DNA from: Psychrobacter urativorans
Lineage (GTDB): Bacteria > Pseudomonadota > Gammaproteobacteria > Pseudomonadales > Moraxellaceae
Assembly: GCF_904846675.1 (NCBI RefSeq)
Contig: NZ_CAJHBT010000005.1
Span: 1 to 64,000, forward strand
Direction: 5' to 3'
Length of the DNA stretch: 64,000 nt
In this document: positions 30,341-41,230 of the stretch, piece by piece
Position numbering within the stretch: position 1 is the first letter of the stretch
Layout: every line of letters begins with the position of its first letter
Notes under the pieces: model-generated
Database searches by the model: none
What the model saw: only the letters and a program-made list of their open reading frames with translations
What the model was told of the DNA's origin: nothing
Program-made: the position numbers and the translations under genes

Positions 30341-30370
30341 AAAAAACGCCTTAATATTAAGGCGTTTTTT
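30341..30370 (+). terminator. Bidirectional terminator between tamB and hemP
   Basis: A perfect 13-bp stem (AAAAAACGCCTTA and complement) with a 4-nt loop is flanked by A6 and T6. It lies 38 bases after the tamB stop and 37 bases after the hemP stop on the other strand, so it serves both convergent genes. Confidence 0.92.
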
Positions 30371-30406
30371 ATTTATTATTACTATGCAAAGACTTATATT
30401 AGCGAG

Positions 30407-30565
30407 CTATTTGGTCAAAATTAAGCGGTTATTACGGGTCAAGCGTAAGCGATATTCTTCGCCTTCATGCTCAATGCGTACCTCTTTAGTTAGCGCAAAT
30501 AAATGTTGTGATTGCAGCGTAGGAAGACGATTTTCACGGCAGTTCAAATAACGGGAGATGACCAT
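30407..30565 (-). CDS. hemP: Hemin uptake protein HemP family
   Basis: This 52-residue protein contains the HemP pattern: SQHLFALTKEVRIEHEGEEY then RLRLTRNNRLILTK at the C-terminus. HemP-family proteins accompany haem uptake genes and respond to iron; the biochemical role is not established. Here it is alone: the convergent tamB terminator follows immediately and no haem receptor adjoins. Upstream is a promoter whose -10 box sits inside a Fur box (30657-30692), so iron repression is well supported by sequence. The gene is too short for the usual ORF length cut-off. Confidence 0.9.
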   Translation of the reverse strand: MVISRYLNCRENRLPTLQSQHLFALTKEVRIEHEGEEYRLRLTRNNRLILTK

Positions 30566-30656
30566 GGTTATAATTATTTCCTTTTGGCGGGCTGGGTGTT
30601 GATTTATAGTAAATAGCGATTAGCGTAATAAAAATATACTGAATAAGTTAATTTAC

Positions 30657-30675
30657 GATAATGATTATCATTTAC
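30657..30675 (-). promoter_or_regulatory. Fur box upstream of hemP
   Basis: GATAATGATTATCATTTAC matches the classical 19-bp Fur consensus at about 15 or more positions and contains the core palindrome ATGATTATCAT. It covers the -10 element of the hemP promoter, so Fur-Fe2+ binding would block transcription. Confidence 0.88.
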
Positions 30676-30692
30676 ATGAGATGTTTTTGCAA
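30664..30692 (-). promoter_or_regulatory. Sigma-70 type promoter of hemP
   Basis: Read on the minus strand: TTGCAA (30687-30692), a 17-base spacer, then GATAAT (30664-30669). The -10 lies inside the Fur box. The start codon is about 100 bases downstream. Confidence 0.7.
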
Positions 30693-30901
30693 GCGATTAT
30701 TGAAATCAAACTTAGTTTTTGTGTCAGTTTATGTAATATAAGAATTAATATTTATCCCAAAGTCATCACTAATTAACTTCGAATCGATGTCAAGATTTAG
30801 TGTCTGTCTCACTAATTAGTCACTTTCTCTTGAAATAAGAAATATCAACATCACAGTATTTTTATCGAATATCCTTACACCTCATAGCGTAGGAAATAGC
30901 A

Positions 30902-32038
30902 ATGTCTACAGAATTAACAGAACTAAACCAATCTAACATTCCTACGATTAATGTGGCAGTGGCTGTCATCTATTATCAAGAGCAGTATTTACTGGGATTT
31001 CGTAATCAGACGCAGCATCAAGGCAATCGCTATGAGTTTGTAGGTGGCAAGATAGACCCTAATGAGAGCGCTACAGTGGCGTTAATACGAGAAGTGAGTG
31101 AGGAGACTGGTATTGATATCAGTGTCAATGCCAGTAGTAATGTCAGTAGTGAGGCAAATAATCATATGGTCGTCAAGCTTGGGCGACTGCATCATGATTA
31201 TGGCGATAAGCAAGTGTGCTTACAGGTATACAAGGTAGAGCTAACCGCGCAGCAGTTTACACAGTATCAGCACTGCCGTTATGGTCTTGAAGGGCAAGCA
31301 TTAGCATGGGTGCCTAAAGATCAATTGCTAGCAGGTAATTATCCGTTACCTGCTGCCAATCAGACTATTTTGGCATGGTTACAGCTACCAGCCCAGTTAG
31401 TGATTAGCTATCCACTGGCGCATTTTAGCGAACAACCGAACGCTAGCGAGGCATGGTTAAATTATCATCAGCAGCACCTGCCAAAAGATGCGTGGGTCTA
31501 TGTGCGCACAAAGGCTGAACATTCAGCAGAGATTGCGGCGCAGTTGCTGGAGTTACGTCCTGATATTCATAGTATATTGCCTAATAATATGGCTAGCCAG
31601 ATTTTAGCAACGAATAAGCAAGCCGGTCAGCCAATAAAAGCCAGTCACCTAACGCATACTGAATTACTGCAGTGGTTTGACTACTCTAGAGATGCGCTCA
31701 AATGCAGCCAGCAAGATTATCAATACTCATGCTATCTATCCTCAAACCGACCGCTAATAATCAGCTGTCATGATGCAGATAGTATTACCGTTGCCAACCA
31801 ACTTGCTGCTATACGCTTAGAGAAAAAACAATCGCCCGTTATTGGAATATTTTTATCCCCAGTATTAGCGACTCAAACCCATCCTGATGACGCGCCATTA
31901 GGATGGGAGGTATGGTCATCATTAGCACAATTGGCTGATATGCCAGTTATCGCATTAGGCGGTCTGTCACCGGCACAAGGTAAGCAAGCGACGCAGTACG
32001 GTGCCACCAGTATTGCGGGTATTCGGCAGTTTTTATAG
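30902..32038 (+). CDS. Nudix hydrolase fused to a TenI/thiamine-phosphate-synthase-like domain
   Basis: The N-terminal half is a MutT-like Nudix domain with an intact box at about residues 49-71 (GGKIDPNES through REVSEETGI), which binds the metal that cleaves nucleoside-diphosphate bonds. The C-terminal part (about residues 175-378) resembles ThiE/TenI: CHDADSITVANQL, PVIGIFLSPVLAT, then MPVIALGGLSPAQG and GATSIAGIRQFL. Such MutT-TMP-synthase fusions are widespread in gammaproteobacteria, often near secA/mutT; here the neighbours are unrelated. The Nudix half may sanitise 8-oxo-dGTP. Activity of the TenI half is uncertain because the usual catalytic residues could not be confirmed. AGGAA lies 7 bases before the ATG. 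Confidence 0.88.
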   Translation: MSTELTELNQSNIPTINVAVAVIYYQEQYLLGFRNQTQHQGNRYEFVGGKIDPNESATVALIREVSEETGIDISVNASSNVSSEANNHMVVKLGRLHHDYGDKQVCLQVYKVELTAQQFTQYQHCRYGLEGQALAWVPKDQLLAGNYPLPAANQTILAWLQLPAQLVISYPLAHFSEQPNASEAWLNYHQQHLPKDAWVYVRTKAEHSAEIAAQLLELRPDIHSILPNNMASQILATNKQAGQPIKASHLTHTELLQWFDYSRDALKCSQQDYQYSCYLSSNRPLIISCHDADSITVANQLAAIRLEKKQSPVIGIFLSPVLATQTHPDDAPLGWEVWSSLAQLADMPVIALGGLSPAQGKQATQYGATSIAGIRQFL

Positions 32039-32368
32039 AGTAATAAATTAAGCGGTTAGCACTGTGTCTAGATTAAGGTGAAACCTTGAGCTATTACGCT
32101 AAAAAATAAATCGAAACTATCGGGTTAGAAAACAATGAGGCAATATAACGCTTCTGTATAAGTAACTGTTTTTCATAAACTTTGTATGAGCGTTACACTG
32201 TATTTGATGTGGCGAATAACGACAGTATTGCTTACAAACCGTTGCGTTTTCCTACATTGCTACACTGTTTTAAGAGAGCTGATGGCCTTATTATAAATAT
32301 AAATTAGAATCATTAAAATACATTATTTAATAAAAATTTTAATCTACACAAACATCCATGGAATTACT
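32039..32368. other. Intergenic region before the lipocalin gene
   Basis: 330 bp without a gene. A short hairpin (AAGGT-GAA-ACCTT near 32075) is too weak to call a terminator. It presumably holds the lipocalin promoter. Confidence 0.4.
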
Positions 32369-33556
32369 ATGAAAGCCAATAAGTTACCTCAGTCATTATG
32401 GAATGACGAACAGGCAACCGGTTCTCAGTCGCAGCCAGTTAATCAGTCGAATACTCCTTATCTAACCCGCGATAAAACGCAACAGACCGGCTGCGCAAGT
32501 AATGACAAAAACTATGTCAGTGAAGATTTACATCATCCTGCAGAACATCTGTATTTAAGAGATACCCATGCTGCATACAATAGTCTGGAATGTAGTGTTA
32601 TCAAGACGAAAGAGTCAGCTATGAATATAGAAGGTCCACATACAAGCAATTCCAATATCAATAATGGTTACAAAAAAGCTATTACCGAGATAAAGTCGAC
32701 TCCAGTTGATGAACAGATACAGAAAGATCAAGAGGGCTTTCTACAAGACCAATCAAAGCCCTATGAATTAAAGTTATATAAGACAAAAGCACCTAAAAAT
32801 AAGTCAGATAACAATCAGAATATCTCATTGGCTACAACCCATGATAACGCCACTAAAATTCCAGAGCGAGTATTTATGAATGGGCTAGTTAAACATACGG
32901 CGATTGCATTAGCCATTATCATACCGTTAGCTGCCTTTTCTGCTTATGCCGATGCTGCCCCGCAAGTATTACCAGCTAATACTACGCCTGCTCAAGCCAA
33001 CCTTAATAAAACTGCAGCGCTAGCAGTAGAGCCGGCAGCAATTATTCACAAACCAGCAAATACGCCAACTACCGTCGATAATGTCAACTTGAAGCGATAT
33101 GCAGGTAAGTGGTATGAGATAGGTCGTTTACCGATGTATTTTCAACGTAATTGTGCGCGTGATGTGACCGCCACTTACACGGGGAAAAGTGATGGCTCAG
33201 GAATTACAGTACTCAATCAATGTGTTGGTGCAGACGGCGTTGGTATTAAAGCTGAAGGGCTTGCAAAACCTGCTGATAACACCGGCAGTAAGCTAAAAGT
33301 CTCTTTTTTGCCGTCATGGATTCGTTGGTTGCCAGTAGGACATGCTGATTATTGGGTGCTGGCACGTGATGGTGATTATCAAACTGCTTTGGTAGGGACG
33401 CCCAATAAAGATTATCTGTGGTTACTGGCGCGCTCGCCCAATATCAGCCAGAAAACCTATGCAAAGTATCGCCAAATTGCTCAGCAACAAGGCTACAACC
33501 TAAAAGAGTTTACGCTGACACCACAAACCAATCAGACTGTTAATCTAGTACCTTGA
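32369..33556 (+). CDS. Lipocalin family protein with long N-terminal extension
   Basis: The C-terminal part (about residues 232-385) is a bacterial lipocalin of the Blc type, with LKRYAGKWYEIGRLPMYFQRNC, VLNQC, DYWVLARDGDY and LWLLARSPNIS. Blc-type proteins bind lipids in the envelope. Upstream of it, MNGLVKHTAIALAIIIPLAA with a following AYADA forms a normal signal peptide starting at residue 170 (ATG 32876). The first 169 residues are polar, low in hydrophobics and match nothing I know. The annotated start has GGAAT six bases upstream, while an internal ATG at residue 88 (in KESAMNIEGP) also has a plausible AGAG. There is no lipobox, so a soluble periplasmic protein is likely. The true start may be at 32876. 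Confidence 0.8.
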   Translation: MKANKLPQSLWNDEQATGSQSQPVNQSNTPYLTRDKTQQTGCASNDKNYVSEDLHHPAEHLYLRDTHAAYNSLECSVIKTKESAMNIEGPHTSNSNINNGYKKAITEIKSTPVDEQIQKDQEGFLQDQSKPYELKLYKTKAPKNKSDNNQNISLATTHDNATKIPERVFMNGLVKHTAIALAIIIPLAAFSAYADAAPQVLPANTTPAQANLNKTAALAVEPAAIIHKPANTPTTVDNVNLKRYAGKWYEIGRLPMYFQRNCARDVTATYTGKSDGSGITVLNQCVGADGVGIKAEGLAKPADNTGSKLKVSFLPSWIRWLPVGHADYWVLARDGDYQTALVGTPNKDYLWLLARSPNISQKTYAKYRQIAQQQGYNLKEFTLTPQTNQTVNLVP

Positions 33557-33977
33557 TTCTAGCACCTTGATTTAGTGTTTTGAATTACTCTAATACTCGG
33601 ATTAATATGATATTTGATAGGGTATTATATAGATGATTGCCAGTTAATAGGATTTAGCAAATGATAAAAGACAGCTCATGGGGCTGTTTCATTGTTTAGT
33701 GGTTATTAACAACAGCATCAATAGTCAATCGTAAGATTATCAACGGAAGTAGCAATAAAGGCACTTGTAACTGGTATCACCAGTAGTAATAACGGTTATC
33801 ACTGGCAAAATGGGTCGTTTTGAGCTAAAATCTAGACGATTTAATCGTAACAACGGCAACGCTAGATTTCATTTGTCATATTTAGGTAGTGATTTATCCC
33901 ATTTTTTCTACCTATTATTTTTTCTACGTTATTGTTTTTATTGACCTCAATTTTTACTGACCATAAGGATGTTTCTC
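33557..33977. other. Intergenic region before the GAPDH gene
   Basis: About 420 bp, no gene. It contains a short hairpin at 33671-33687 (ACAGC/GCTGT with T3), possibly a weak lipocalin terminator, and a perfect palindrome at 33770-33784 (ACTGGTATCACCAGT), a candidate operator for the GAPDH gene. Confidence 0.45.
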
Positions 33978-35414
33978 GTGAGCAACGCTGATACCTTACG
34001 CCAATTACATCAAGACCGTTTAAGACAATATAACAATCAAGAACAACAAGCCATCGAATTGATGGGCCTACTTAATAAGTTATATAACGAACAAGACGTG
34101 CAAGTCACTTTATTCGGTGAAGCTATCGATACCACTTCAGTGGGTCAAGTCTTGGCCTTGCATCAAAAAGCGGCCATTCGTCATCAAGATAGTAAACCTA
34201 TCGCTATTGCAGATACTTTAGCAATGGTCAAAGCTCTGGCTGCGAGCGATGATATTCGATCCGCGAGCGTTGATGTTGGACAACTGATTACTAACGACAG
34301 TGATATTCAACAAGCTTTGCAAGCGAGTAGCCATGATAAAAGCGCGGTAAATGGTGCGACTGACGTAGTATTATATGGCTTTGGTCGTATCGGTCGTATC
34401 TTAACCCGTCTGTTACTTTCGCAAGCATCAAGTGCGAAAGGCTTACAACTAAAAGCAATCGTAGTACGTCCTGCTGCCGCTGGCGACTTAGCCAAACGCG
34501 CCTCATTACTTGAGCGTGATTCGATTCATGGTAGCTTTTTAGGCAGTGTTAGTGTCGACGATGACAATAATGGCATGCTTATTAACGGCCGTTTTGTACA
34601 AGTTATTTATGCCAATGACCCAAGCGATATTGACTATACTGATTATGGTATCGACAATGCTTTAATCATCGATAATACTGGTATATGGAAAGACGAAGCC
34701 GGTCTTGGCAAGCACTTGCAATCAAAAGGCGTGAAGAAGGTTCTGCTAACAGCACCAGCTGGCGGTGATATTAAAAACGTCGTTTATGGCGTTAATAATG
34801 ACACTATTGGCGATGACACTATCGTTAGTGCTGCAAGCTGTACGACCAATGCTATTACGCCAACGTTAAAAGTAATAAATGATGAATATGGTATCGAAAA
34901 CGGTCATGTAGAAACGATTCACTCCTTTACCAATGACCAAAACTTAATTGATAACTATCATAAAGCGGATCGCCGTGGCCGTAGTGCGGTTCTGAATATG
35001 GTTATCACCAGCACCGGCGCTGCCAAAGCCGTTGGCAAAGCACTACCAGAATTGAGCGGTAAATTGACCGGTAATGCGATTCGTGTACCAACGCCTAACG
35101 TTAGCTTAGCGATTTTGAACTTAAATCTAAAAGCCGCACCAAAAAGCGCCGATGCCTTAAACGAATTTATGCGTAAAGTAGCTAATAGCCATACGTGGCA
35201 GTCACAAATTGCGTATACTGATGCAACAGAAGCGGTATCGACTGATTTTGTGGGTACTAAGCATGTCGGCATTGTGGATGCGCAAGCCACTATCGTGACT
35301 GACAACCATGCTACTGTTTATATTTGGTATGATAACGAGGTGGGTTATAGCACCCAAGTACTACGCTTAGCCACGCAAATGGCAGGTATCAGTTATACCC
35401 AAATCCCAGCATAA
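33978..35414 (+). CDS. gap: Glyceraldehyde-3-phosphate dehydrogenase, long form
   Basis: It interconverts glyceraldehyde-3-phosphate and 1,3-bisphosphoglycerate with NAD(P). The Rossmann start VLYGFGRIGRILTRLLL lies about 125 residues in. The catalytic Cys is in SAASCTTNAITPTL, followed by the HSFTNDQNLID and YIWYDNEVGYS segments. The product is about 478 residues against the usual 330-335; the excess is an N-terminal helical domain rich in Gln, Ala and Asp, seen in a long GAPDH class of Moraxellaceae and relatives. The frame opens at ATG 33969, but a GTG at 33978 has AAGGA eight bases upstream and gives MSNADTLRQ, so I use it. Direction (glycolytic or gluconeogenic) cannot be read. Confidence 0.93.
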   Translation: MSNADTLRQLHQDRLRQYNNQEQQAIELMGLLNKLYNEQDVQVTLFGEAIDTTSVGQVLALHQKAAIRHQDSKPIAIADTLAMVKALAASDDIRSASVDVGQLITNDSDIQQALQASSHDKSAVNGATDVVLYGFGRIGRILTRLLLSQASSAKGLQLKAIVVRPAAAGDLAKRASLLERDSIHGSFLGSVSVDDDNNGMLINGRFVQVIYANDPSDIDYTDYGIDNALIIDNTGIWKDEAGLGKHLQSKGVKKVLLTAPAGGDIKNVVYGVNNDTIGDDTIVSAASCTTNAITPTLKVINDEYGIENGHVETIHSFTNDQNLIDNYHKADRRGRSAVLNMVITSTGAAKAVGKALPELSGKLTGNAIRVPTPNVSLAILNLNLKAAPKSADALNEFMRKVANSHTWQSQIAYTDATEAVSTDFVGTKHVGIVDAQATIVTDNHATVYIWYDNEVGYSTQVLRLATQMAGISYTQIPA

Positions 35415-36995
<1,581 letters not shown>

Positions 36996-37168
36996 ATTAT
37001 CTTTATTAAAAGAAAATAACCATTTAAAGAAAACTCTCATTTAAAGAAAGTGTAAGCTGGTTTGCTCGCATTTTCTTTTGATGAATCTTTTATCCATTTA
37101 TTTATAGAAGTACTTACCTATAGAACTATTCATTTTTAAATTAATCCTCGCAATATAAAGGAGTTTTT

Positions 37169-38341
37169 ATGGCAGGTGACATGGAACAACCGACCGAAGA
37201 AGCAAGGTTTATTAAGCAAACTCGTAACTTTGATATTCAGCGCGTTATTGTCAAGATTGGCTCATCGTTATTAACCAATAACGGTCGAGGGCTGGATCGA
37301 ACTGCCATTTACGGGTGGGCAAAGCAAATTGCGAAGCTACATAATCAAGGGGTGGAGGTGCTGTTGGTGTCCTCTGGTTCAGTCGCTGAAGGGGTTGTGC
37401 GCATGAACTTGGAAGAGCGGCCTAAGAAGCTTGCTGCCCTACAAGCTTGTGCTTCTATCGGTCAGATGGGCTTGATTGAGACTTGGTGGTCGGCGCTCAT
37501 TCAACACGGTATACAGAGCTCGCAGCTGCTGTTGACGCATGATGATTTGTCCAACCGTAGCCGTTATCTGAATACTACTAGCGCGCTGACTCAGCTATTA
37601 GAATGGCATGTGCTGCCGGTGATTAATGAAAACGATACCATCACCATTGATGAGATTAAATTTGGGGATAATGACACCTTAGGCGCGATGGTAGCGGCGA
37701 TGGTCAATGCAGATTTATACATTATTCTGACGGATCAAGAGGGTGTGTTCACAGGAGACCCACGCAACGATCCTGATGCCAGAATGATACGTCAAGAGCG
37801 CGCGCTGGCCGATTATTTGTTTGATATCGCCGGCGGCGGTGGCAAGCTTGGCCGTGGCGGGATGTTGACTAAAATCCGTGCCGGTCGCTTAGCAGCAATG
37901 GGCGGTTGTCCGACGGTTATTGTCAGTGGCGCTATTGACGATGTCATCACTCGCGTGGTGTCAGGCGAGGCAGTCGGAACATTATTAACCACCAATGATG
38001 AGGACAAACTCGAAGCCCGAAAACAGTGGCTAGCGGCTCACTTACGGATGTCAGGCGCTCTGATTGTGGATGCCGGTGCGGCCAAAGCGTTGACTGAGCA
38101 CAACAGAAGCTTGTTGCCTGTTGGTGTGGTAGAAGTACGCGGTGACTTTGATGAAGGTGATGTGGTAGAAATTATTCATCAAGATACTGGCGAGCGTTTA
38201 GCCGTTGGCCAAGTTAACTTCTCGTCTACAGATGCGCGCAGTGTTGCTCGTGAGCGTACTGAGCAGTTCGATAGGATTCTTGGTAATAATGAGGAACGTG
38301 TGGTCATGGTACACCGTGATAACTTAGCGCTGTCTATGTAA
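37169..38341 (+). CDS. proB: Glutamate 5-kinase
   Basis: The first enzyme of proline synthesis, phosphorylating glutamate. An amino-acid-kinase domain (about residues 24-270) has VIVKIGSSLL, VSSGSVAEG, NENDTI and GGMLTKIRAG. A C-terminal PUA domain (from about residue 290) ends near VARERTEQF. Length 390 is near the E. coli 367, with a slightly longer N-terminus. AAAGGAG lies six bases before the ATG. It follows obgE by 173 bp on the same strand; the obgE-proB pair is common, but cotranscription is not proven. Confidence 0.96.
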   Translation: MAGDMEQPTEEARFIKQTRNFDIQRVIVKIGSSLLTNNGRGLDRTAIYGWAKQIAKLHNQGVEVLLVSSGSVAEGVVRMNLEERPKKLAALQACASIGQMGLIETWWSALIQHGIQSSQLLLTHDDLSNRSRYLNTTSALTQLLEWHVLPVINENDTITIDEIKFGDNDTLGAMVAAMVNADLYIILTDQEGVFTGDPRNDPDARMIRQERALADYLFDIAGGGGKLGRGGMLTKIRAGRLAAMGGCPTVIVSGAIDDVITRVVSGEAVGTLLTTNDEDKLEARKQWLAAHLRMSGALIVDAGAAKALTEHNRSLLPVGVVEVRGDFDEGDVVEIIHQDTGERLAVGQVNFSSTDARSVARERTEQFDRILGNNEERVVMVHRDNLALSM

Positions 38342-38621
38342 TATCTTCCAATGTAATAAAGGTTTTTAAGTCATGTAGATACATAGCTGAACTATGAAAC
38401 CCAGTTATTATTGGTTAAGCTAATAACAATTACGTGTAATAAATATTAAGACATTAATGCCATAACAGAGTTTATCTTTATGGCATTAATTACATATGGG
38501 CATTTTAAGATTTATATTTTTTATAATTACTTTCGTCTTTTTTAAACCTAATTCATCTATTTTTTCTGCCCCTATTTACGTTTAACAATAATCAATATTG
38601 TATTATTTTGGAGATTTGTGC
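38342..38621. other. Intergenic region proB / hemE
   Basis: About 280 bp, AT-rich. An imperfect inverted repeat (ATTAATGCCATAA near 38453, TTATGGCATTAAT near 38479) can form a 13-bp stem followed by weakly T-rich sequence, a candidate proB terminator. Confidence 0.5.
38453..38491 (+). terminator. Probable terminator after proB
   Basis: ATTAATGCCATAA pairs with TTATGGCATTAAT across about 13 bases. It lies some 110 bases after the proB stop. The following sequence is not a clean T run, so efficiency is doubtful. Confidence 0.5.
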
Positions 38622-39758
38622 ATGAGCGCCTCAGACAACAATAATTCGCCTAAGCAAAACTTTGCTCCCCTCAAAAACGATAGACTGCTGCGCGCGCTAC
38701 GGTTCGAGCCGGTAGATACCACGCCAGTATGGATGATGCGTCAAGCTGGCCGTTATTTACCAGAGTATAAAGCCACTCGTGCGGAAGCAGGTGACTTCAT
38801 GAGCCTGTGCAAAGATACTGCCCGCGCCACGGAAGTGACAATGCAGCCGTTACGACGTATGGATCTAGATGCAGCGATTTTATTCAGTGATATCTTGACC
38901 ATTCCAGATGCCATGGGTTTAGGCTTATACTTTGAGACTGGTGAAGGTCCTAAGTTTAAATATCCTATACGTACACAAGCAGATCTTGATCGGCTACCGA
39001 CACTTGACGTCAATGATTCACTCGATTACGTCATGCGTGCAGTGACGAGTATCCGTACAGAACTAAACGGACAAGTACCATTATTTGGCTTTTCAGGCAG
39101 CCCTTGGACATTGGCTACTTATATGATTGAAGGTGGCAGCTCAAAAGACTATCGTTATACTAAAGGCTTTTTATATAGCAAACCTGAGTTTTTGCATCAG
39201 CTGCTTGATAAGATTGCGGTTTCTGTGATTGACTATCTAGATGCGCAAATCATTGCTGGTGCGCAAATCTTACAGATATTTGATAGTTGGGGTGGAGCGT
39301 TAGGCCATCGTCAGTTTATTGAGTTTTCACATGCGTACAATAAGCGCATCGTTGCTGAGTTGAAAGTACGTCATCCTGATATTCCAGTGGTTTTATTTAC
39401 CAAAGGCGGTGGTCTGTGGCTGGATACTCAAGCGGATAGTGAAGCCGATGCGTTGGGACTTGACTGGACGATGCCGCTAGACCGTGCACGCAAAGTGTTA
39501 ATTGCAAGCCAAGGTCACTTAAGCAAACAGCATCAAAAAATACAGCGTAGTAAAGCCATTCAAGGTAACTTAGACCCTGCAACGCTTTATGGTTCACCGG
39601 AAACTATCCGTGCTGAAGTAAAGTTGATGCTTGATAGTGCCTATGCTGATGGCGAAAAGACGGGCTATATCGCAAACTTAGGTCATGGTATTACTCAGTG
39701 GGTTGACCCTGATCATGCTAAAGTCTTTATTGATGCGGTGCATGATTATAAAATATAA
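38622..39758 (+). CDS. hemE: Uroporphyrinogen decarboxylase
   Basis: It decarboxylates the four acetate side chains of uroporphyrinogen III to give coproporphyrinogen III in haem synthesis. Signature segments are [20 protein letters not shown] (about residues 32-52) and [20 protein letters not shown] (substrate site). The C-terminal part has [15 protein letters not shown]. The 378-residue length fits. The open frame begins upstream at a TTG (38598), but the ATG at 38622 with GGAG 9 bases upstream is clearly the start. The stop codon lies in the first unit of a 16-bp tandem duplication. Confidence 0.97.
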   Translation: MSASDNNNSPKQNFAPLKNDRLLRALRFEPVDTTPVWMMRQAGRYLPEYKATRAEAGDFMSLCKDTARATEVTMQPLRRMDLDAAILFSDILTIPDAMGLGLYFETGEGPKFKYPIRTQADLDRLPTLDVNDSLDYVMRAVTSIRTELNGQVPLFGFSGSPWTLATYMIEGGSSKDYRYTKGFLYSKPEFLHQLLDKIAVSVIDYLDAQIIAGAQILQIFDSWGGALGHRQFIEFSHAYNKRIVAELKVRHPDIPVVLFTKGGGLWLDTQADSEADALGLDWTMPLDRARKVLIASQGHLSKQHQKIQRSKAIQGNLDPATLYGSPETIRAEVKLMLDSAYADGEKTGYIANLGHGITQWVDPDHAKVFIDAVHDYKI

Positions 39759-39786
39759 AAGCTGTAAAAGATAAAAGCTGTAAAAT
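39755..39786. repeat. 16-bp tandem duplication over the hemE stop codon
   Basis: ATAAAAGCTGTAAAAG at 39755-39770 is repeated at 39771-39786 with one mismatch at the last base. The first copy contains the hemE TAA (39756-39758). Confidence 0.85.
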
Positions 39787-39898
39787 TTATCAAAAATGAG
39801 TATGCTTAATATGCTATTGACGTATTGCTACCTTTGATATTTGTTTAACAGTTAATATTTATTCAATGTAGAGTTTATTTGCTAAACAAGGACATCTT

Positions 39899-40966
39899 AT
39901 GATTTCAGCAGCCATTGTTGGGGGGACAGGATACACAGGCATCGAGCTTATTCGTCTGCTATCTGCGCATCCTGAGGTGTCCATTGATTTATTGACTTCG
40001 CGTAGTGAGGCGGGTACTCGTGCTGATGAGATATTTCCAAGTTTGCGCGGTATCTCTGATATTGTCTTTAGTGATTTAGGGGACGAGACTTTGTCTACCT
40101 TGCAACAATGTGATGTGGTATTCTTTGCCACGCCGCATGGGGTTGCAATGAAGCAAGCCGAGGCTTTAACCCAAGCTGGGGTCAAAGTTATCGACTTGGC
40201 CGCTGATTTTCGTTTGCAGTCACTAGCAGATTTTGAACATTGGTATCAGCAGCCGCATGCTTGTCCTGAATTGCTCAAAACAGCCGTTTATGGCTTGACT
40301 GAGCTAAACCGTGATAAGCTGGCGAACGCTTTAATTGTCGGTAATCCTGGTTGCTATCCGACCACCGCTATTTTAGGATTAAAACCTATTATAAAGGCGC
40401 AAAATCAGCAAGCTACGCGCCTGATTGAGGCCCGTATTGTTATTGATGCTAAATCGGGCGTATCAGGAGCTGGTCGCCAAGCAAGTATCGCGCTTAATTA
40501 TGCTGAAACCACTGATAACTTTAAAGCGTATGGGGTGACAGGTCATCGTCATTTGCCAGAAATAGAGCAAGGTATCGCGCAATTATTAGATAGCCAATTT
40601 ACCCAGCGCGTACGCTTTTTGCCGCATTTAGTACCGATGATTCGTGGCATGTTTAGCTCGATTCATATGGAGCTGACTGAGGCCGGAAAAGACATTGACT
40701 GGCAACAAGAGTTTGAAACCAATTATGCCAAAGAGGCTTTTATTGATGTGATGCCAAGCGGCATTTATCCGGATACTCGCAGTGTCCGTGCTAGCAACCG
40801 CTTACGTATAGCGGTGCATCAAGATAACGACCGCGCTGAGCTGACAGTGCTAGTGGTGCAGGATAATTTAGTCAAGGGAGCGGCAGGACAGGCGGTGCAA
40901 AATATGAATGTTATGTTCGGGATTGATGAGACATTAGGGTTAAACTGTGCGCCTATCGTTCCTTAA
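39899..40966 (+). CDS. argC: N-acetyl-gamma-glutamyl-phosphate reductase
   Basis: The NADPH-dependent third step of arginine synthesis. The NAD(P)-binding start is AAIVGGTGYTGIELIRLLSAHP, and the catalytic Cys lies in VGNPGCYPT (about residue 154). The HRHLPEIEQ and MIRGMFSSIH segments follow. Length 355 is typical (type 1, long form). AAGGA lies seven bases before the ATG. No other arg gene adjoins, so it is regulated on its own. Confidence 0.97.
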   Translation: MISAAIVGGTGYTGIELIRLLSAHPEVSIDLLTSRSEAGTRADEIFPSLRGISDIVFSDLGDETLSTLQQCDVVFFATPHGVAMKQAEALTQAGVKVIDLAADFRLQSLADFEHWYQQPHACPELLKTAVYGLTELNRDKLANALIVGNPGCYPTTAILGLKPIIKAQNQQATRLIEARIVIDAKSGVSGAGRQASIALNYAETTDNFKAYGVTGHRHLPEIEQGIAQLLDSQFTQRVRFLPHLVPMIRGMFSSIHMELTEAGKDIDWQQEFETNYAKEAFIDVMPSGIYPDTRSVRASNRLRIAVHQDNDRAELTVLVVQDNLVKGAAGQAVQNMNVMFGIDETLGLNCAPIVP

Positions 40967-41123
40967 TTTTTTTGTTAACTGTCATCTATGTAATAACGGT
41001 TATCACTCAATTACGGTCATGAATAATACTAATTTAATACACTAAAATAAGTCATGATTAATAAATAATCTCCAATAAATAACATTTAATCGAGTATTTA
41101 ATACAAGGTCTAATGCCTATTTA

Positions 41124-41169
41124 TCACAGAATCTTTACTGTGAAGTCAGCATGCTTACAGCGCCATGCT
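41124..41169 (+). other. Two adjacent hairpins after argC
   Basis: TCACAG-N8-CTGTGA (41124-41143) and AGCATG-N10-CATGCT (41148-41169) are exact inverted repeats between argC and the next gene. Neither is followed by a T run. They may be RNA stabilising structures at a transcript end or part of the downstream leader. Confidence 0.45.
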
Positions 41170-41230
41170 AGGTATTAGCTGTAGATTCCGTTATAATATC
41201 TCGCCTTTCCTGTTAAGAGATACTGTCTAG

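Larger units (their letters stand above)
30566..30901. other. Divergent region hemP / Nudix gene
   Basis: This 336-bp AT-rich region has no other coding frame. It holds the hemP promoter and Fur box in its first third, and the upstream region of the Nudix fusion gene on the right. Confidence 0.5.
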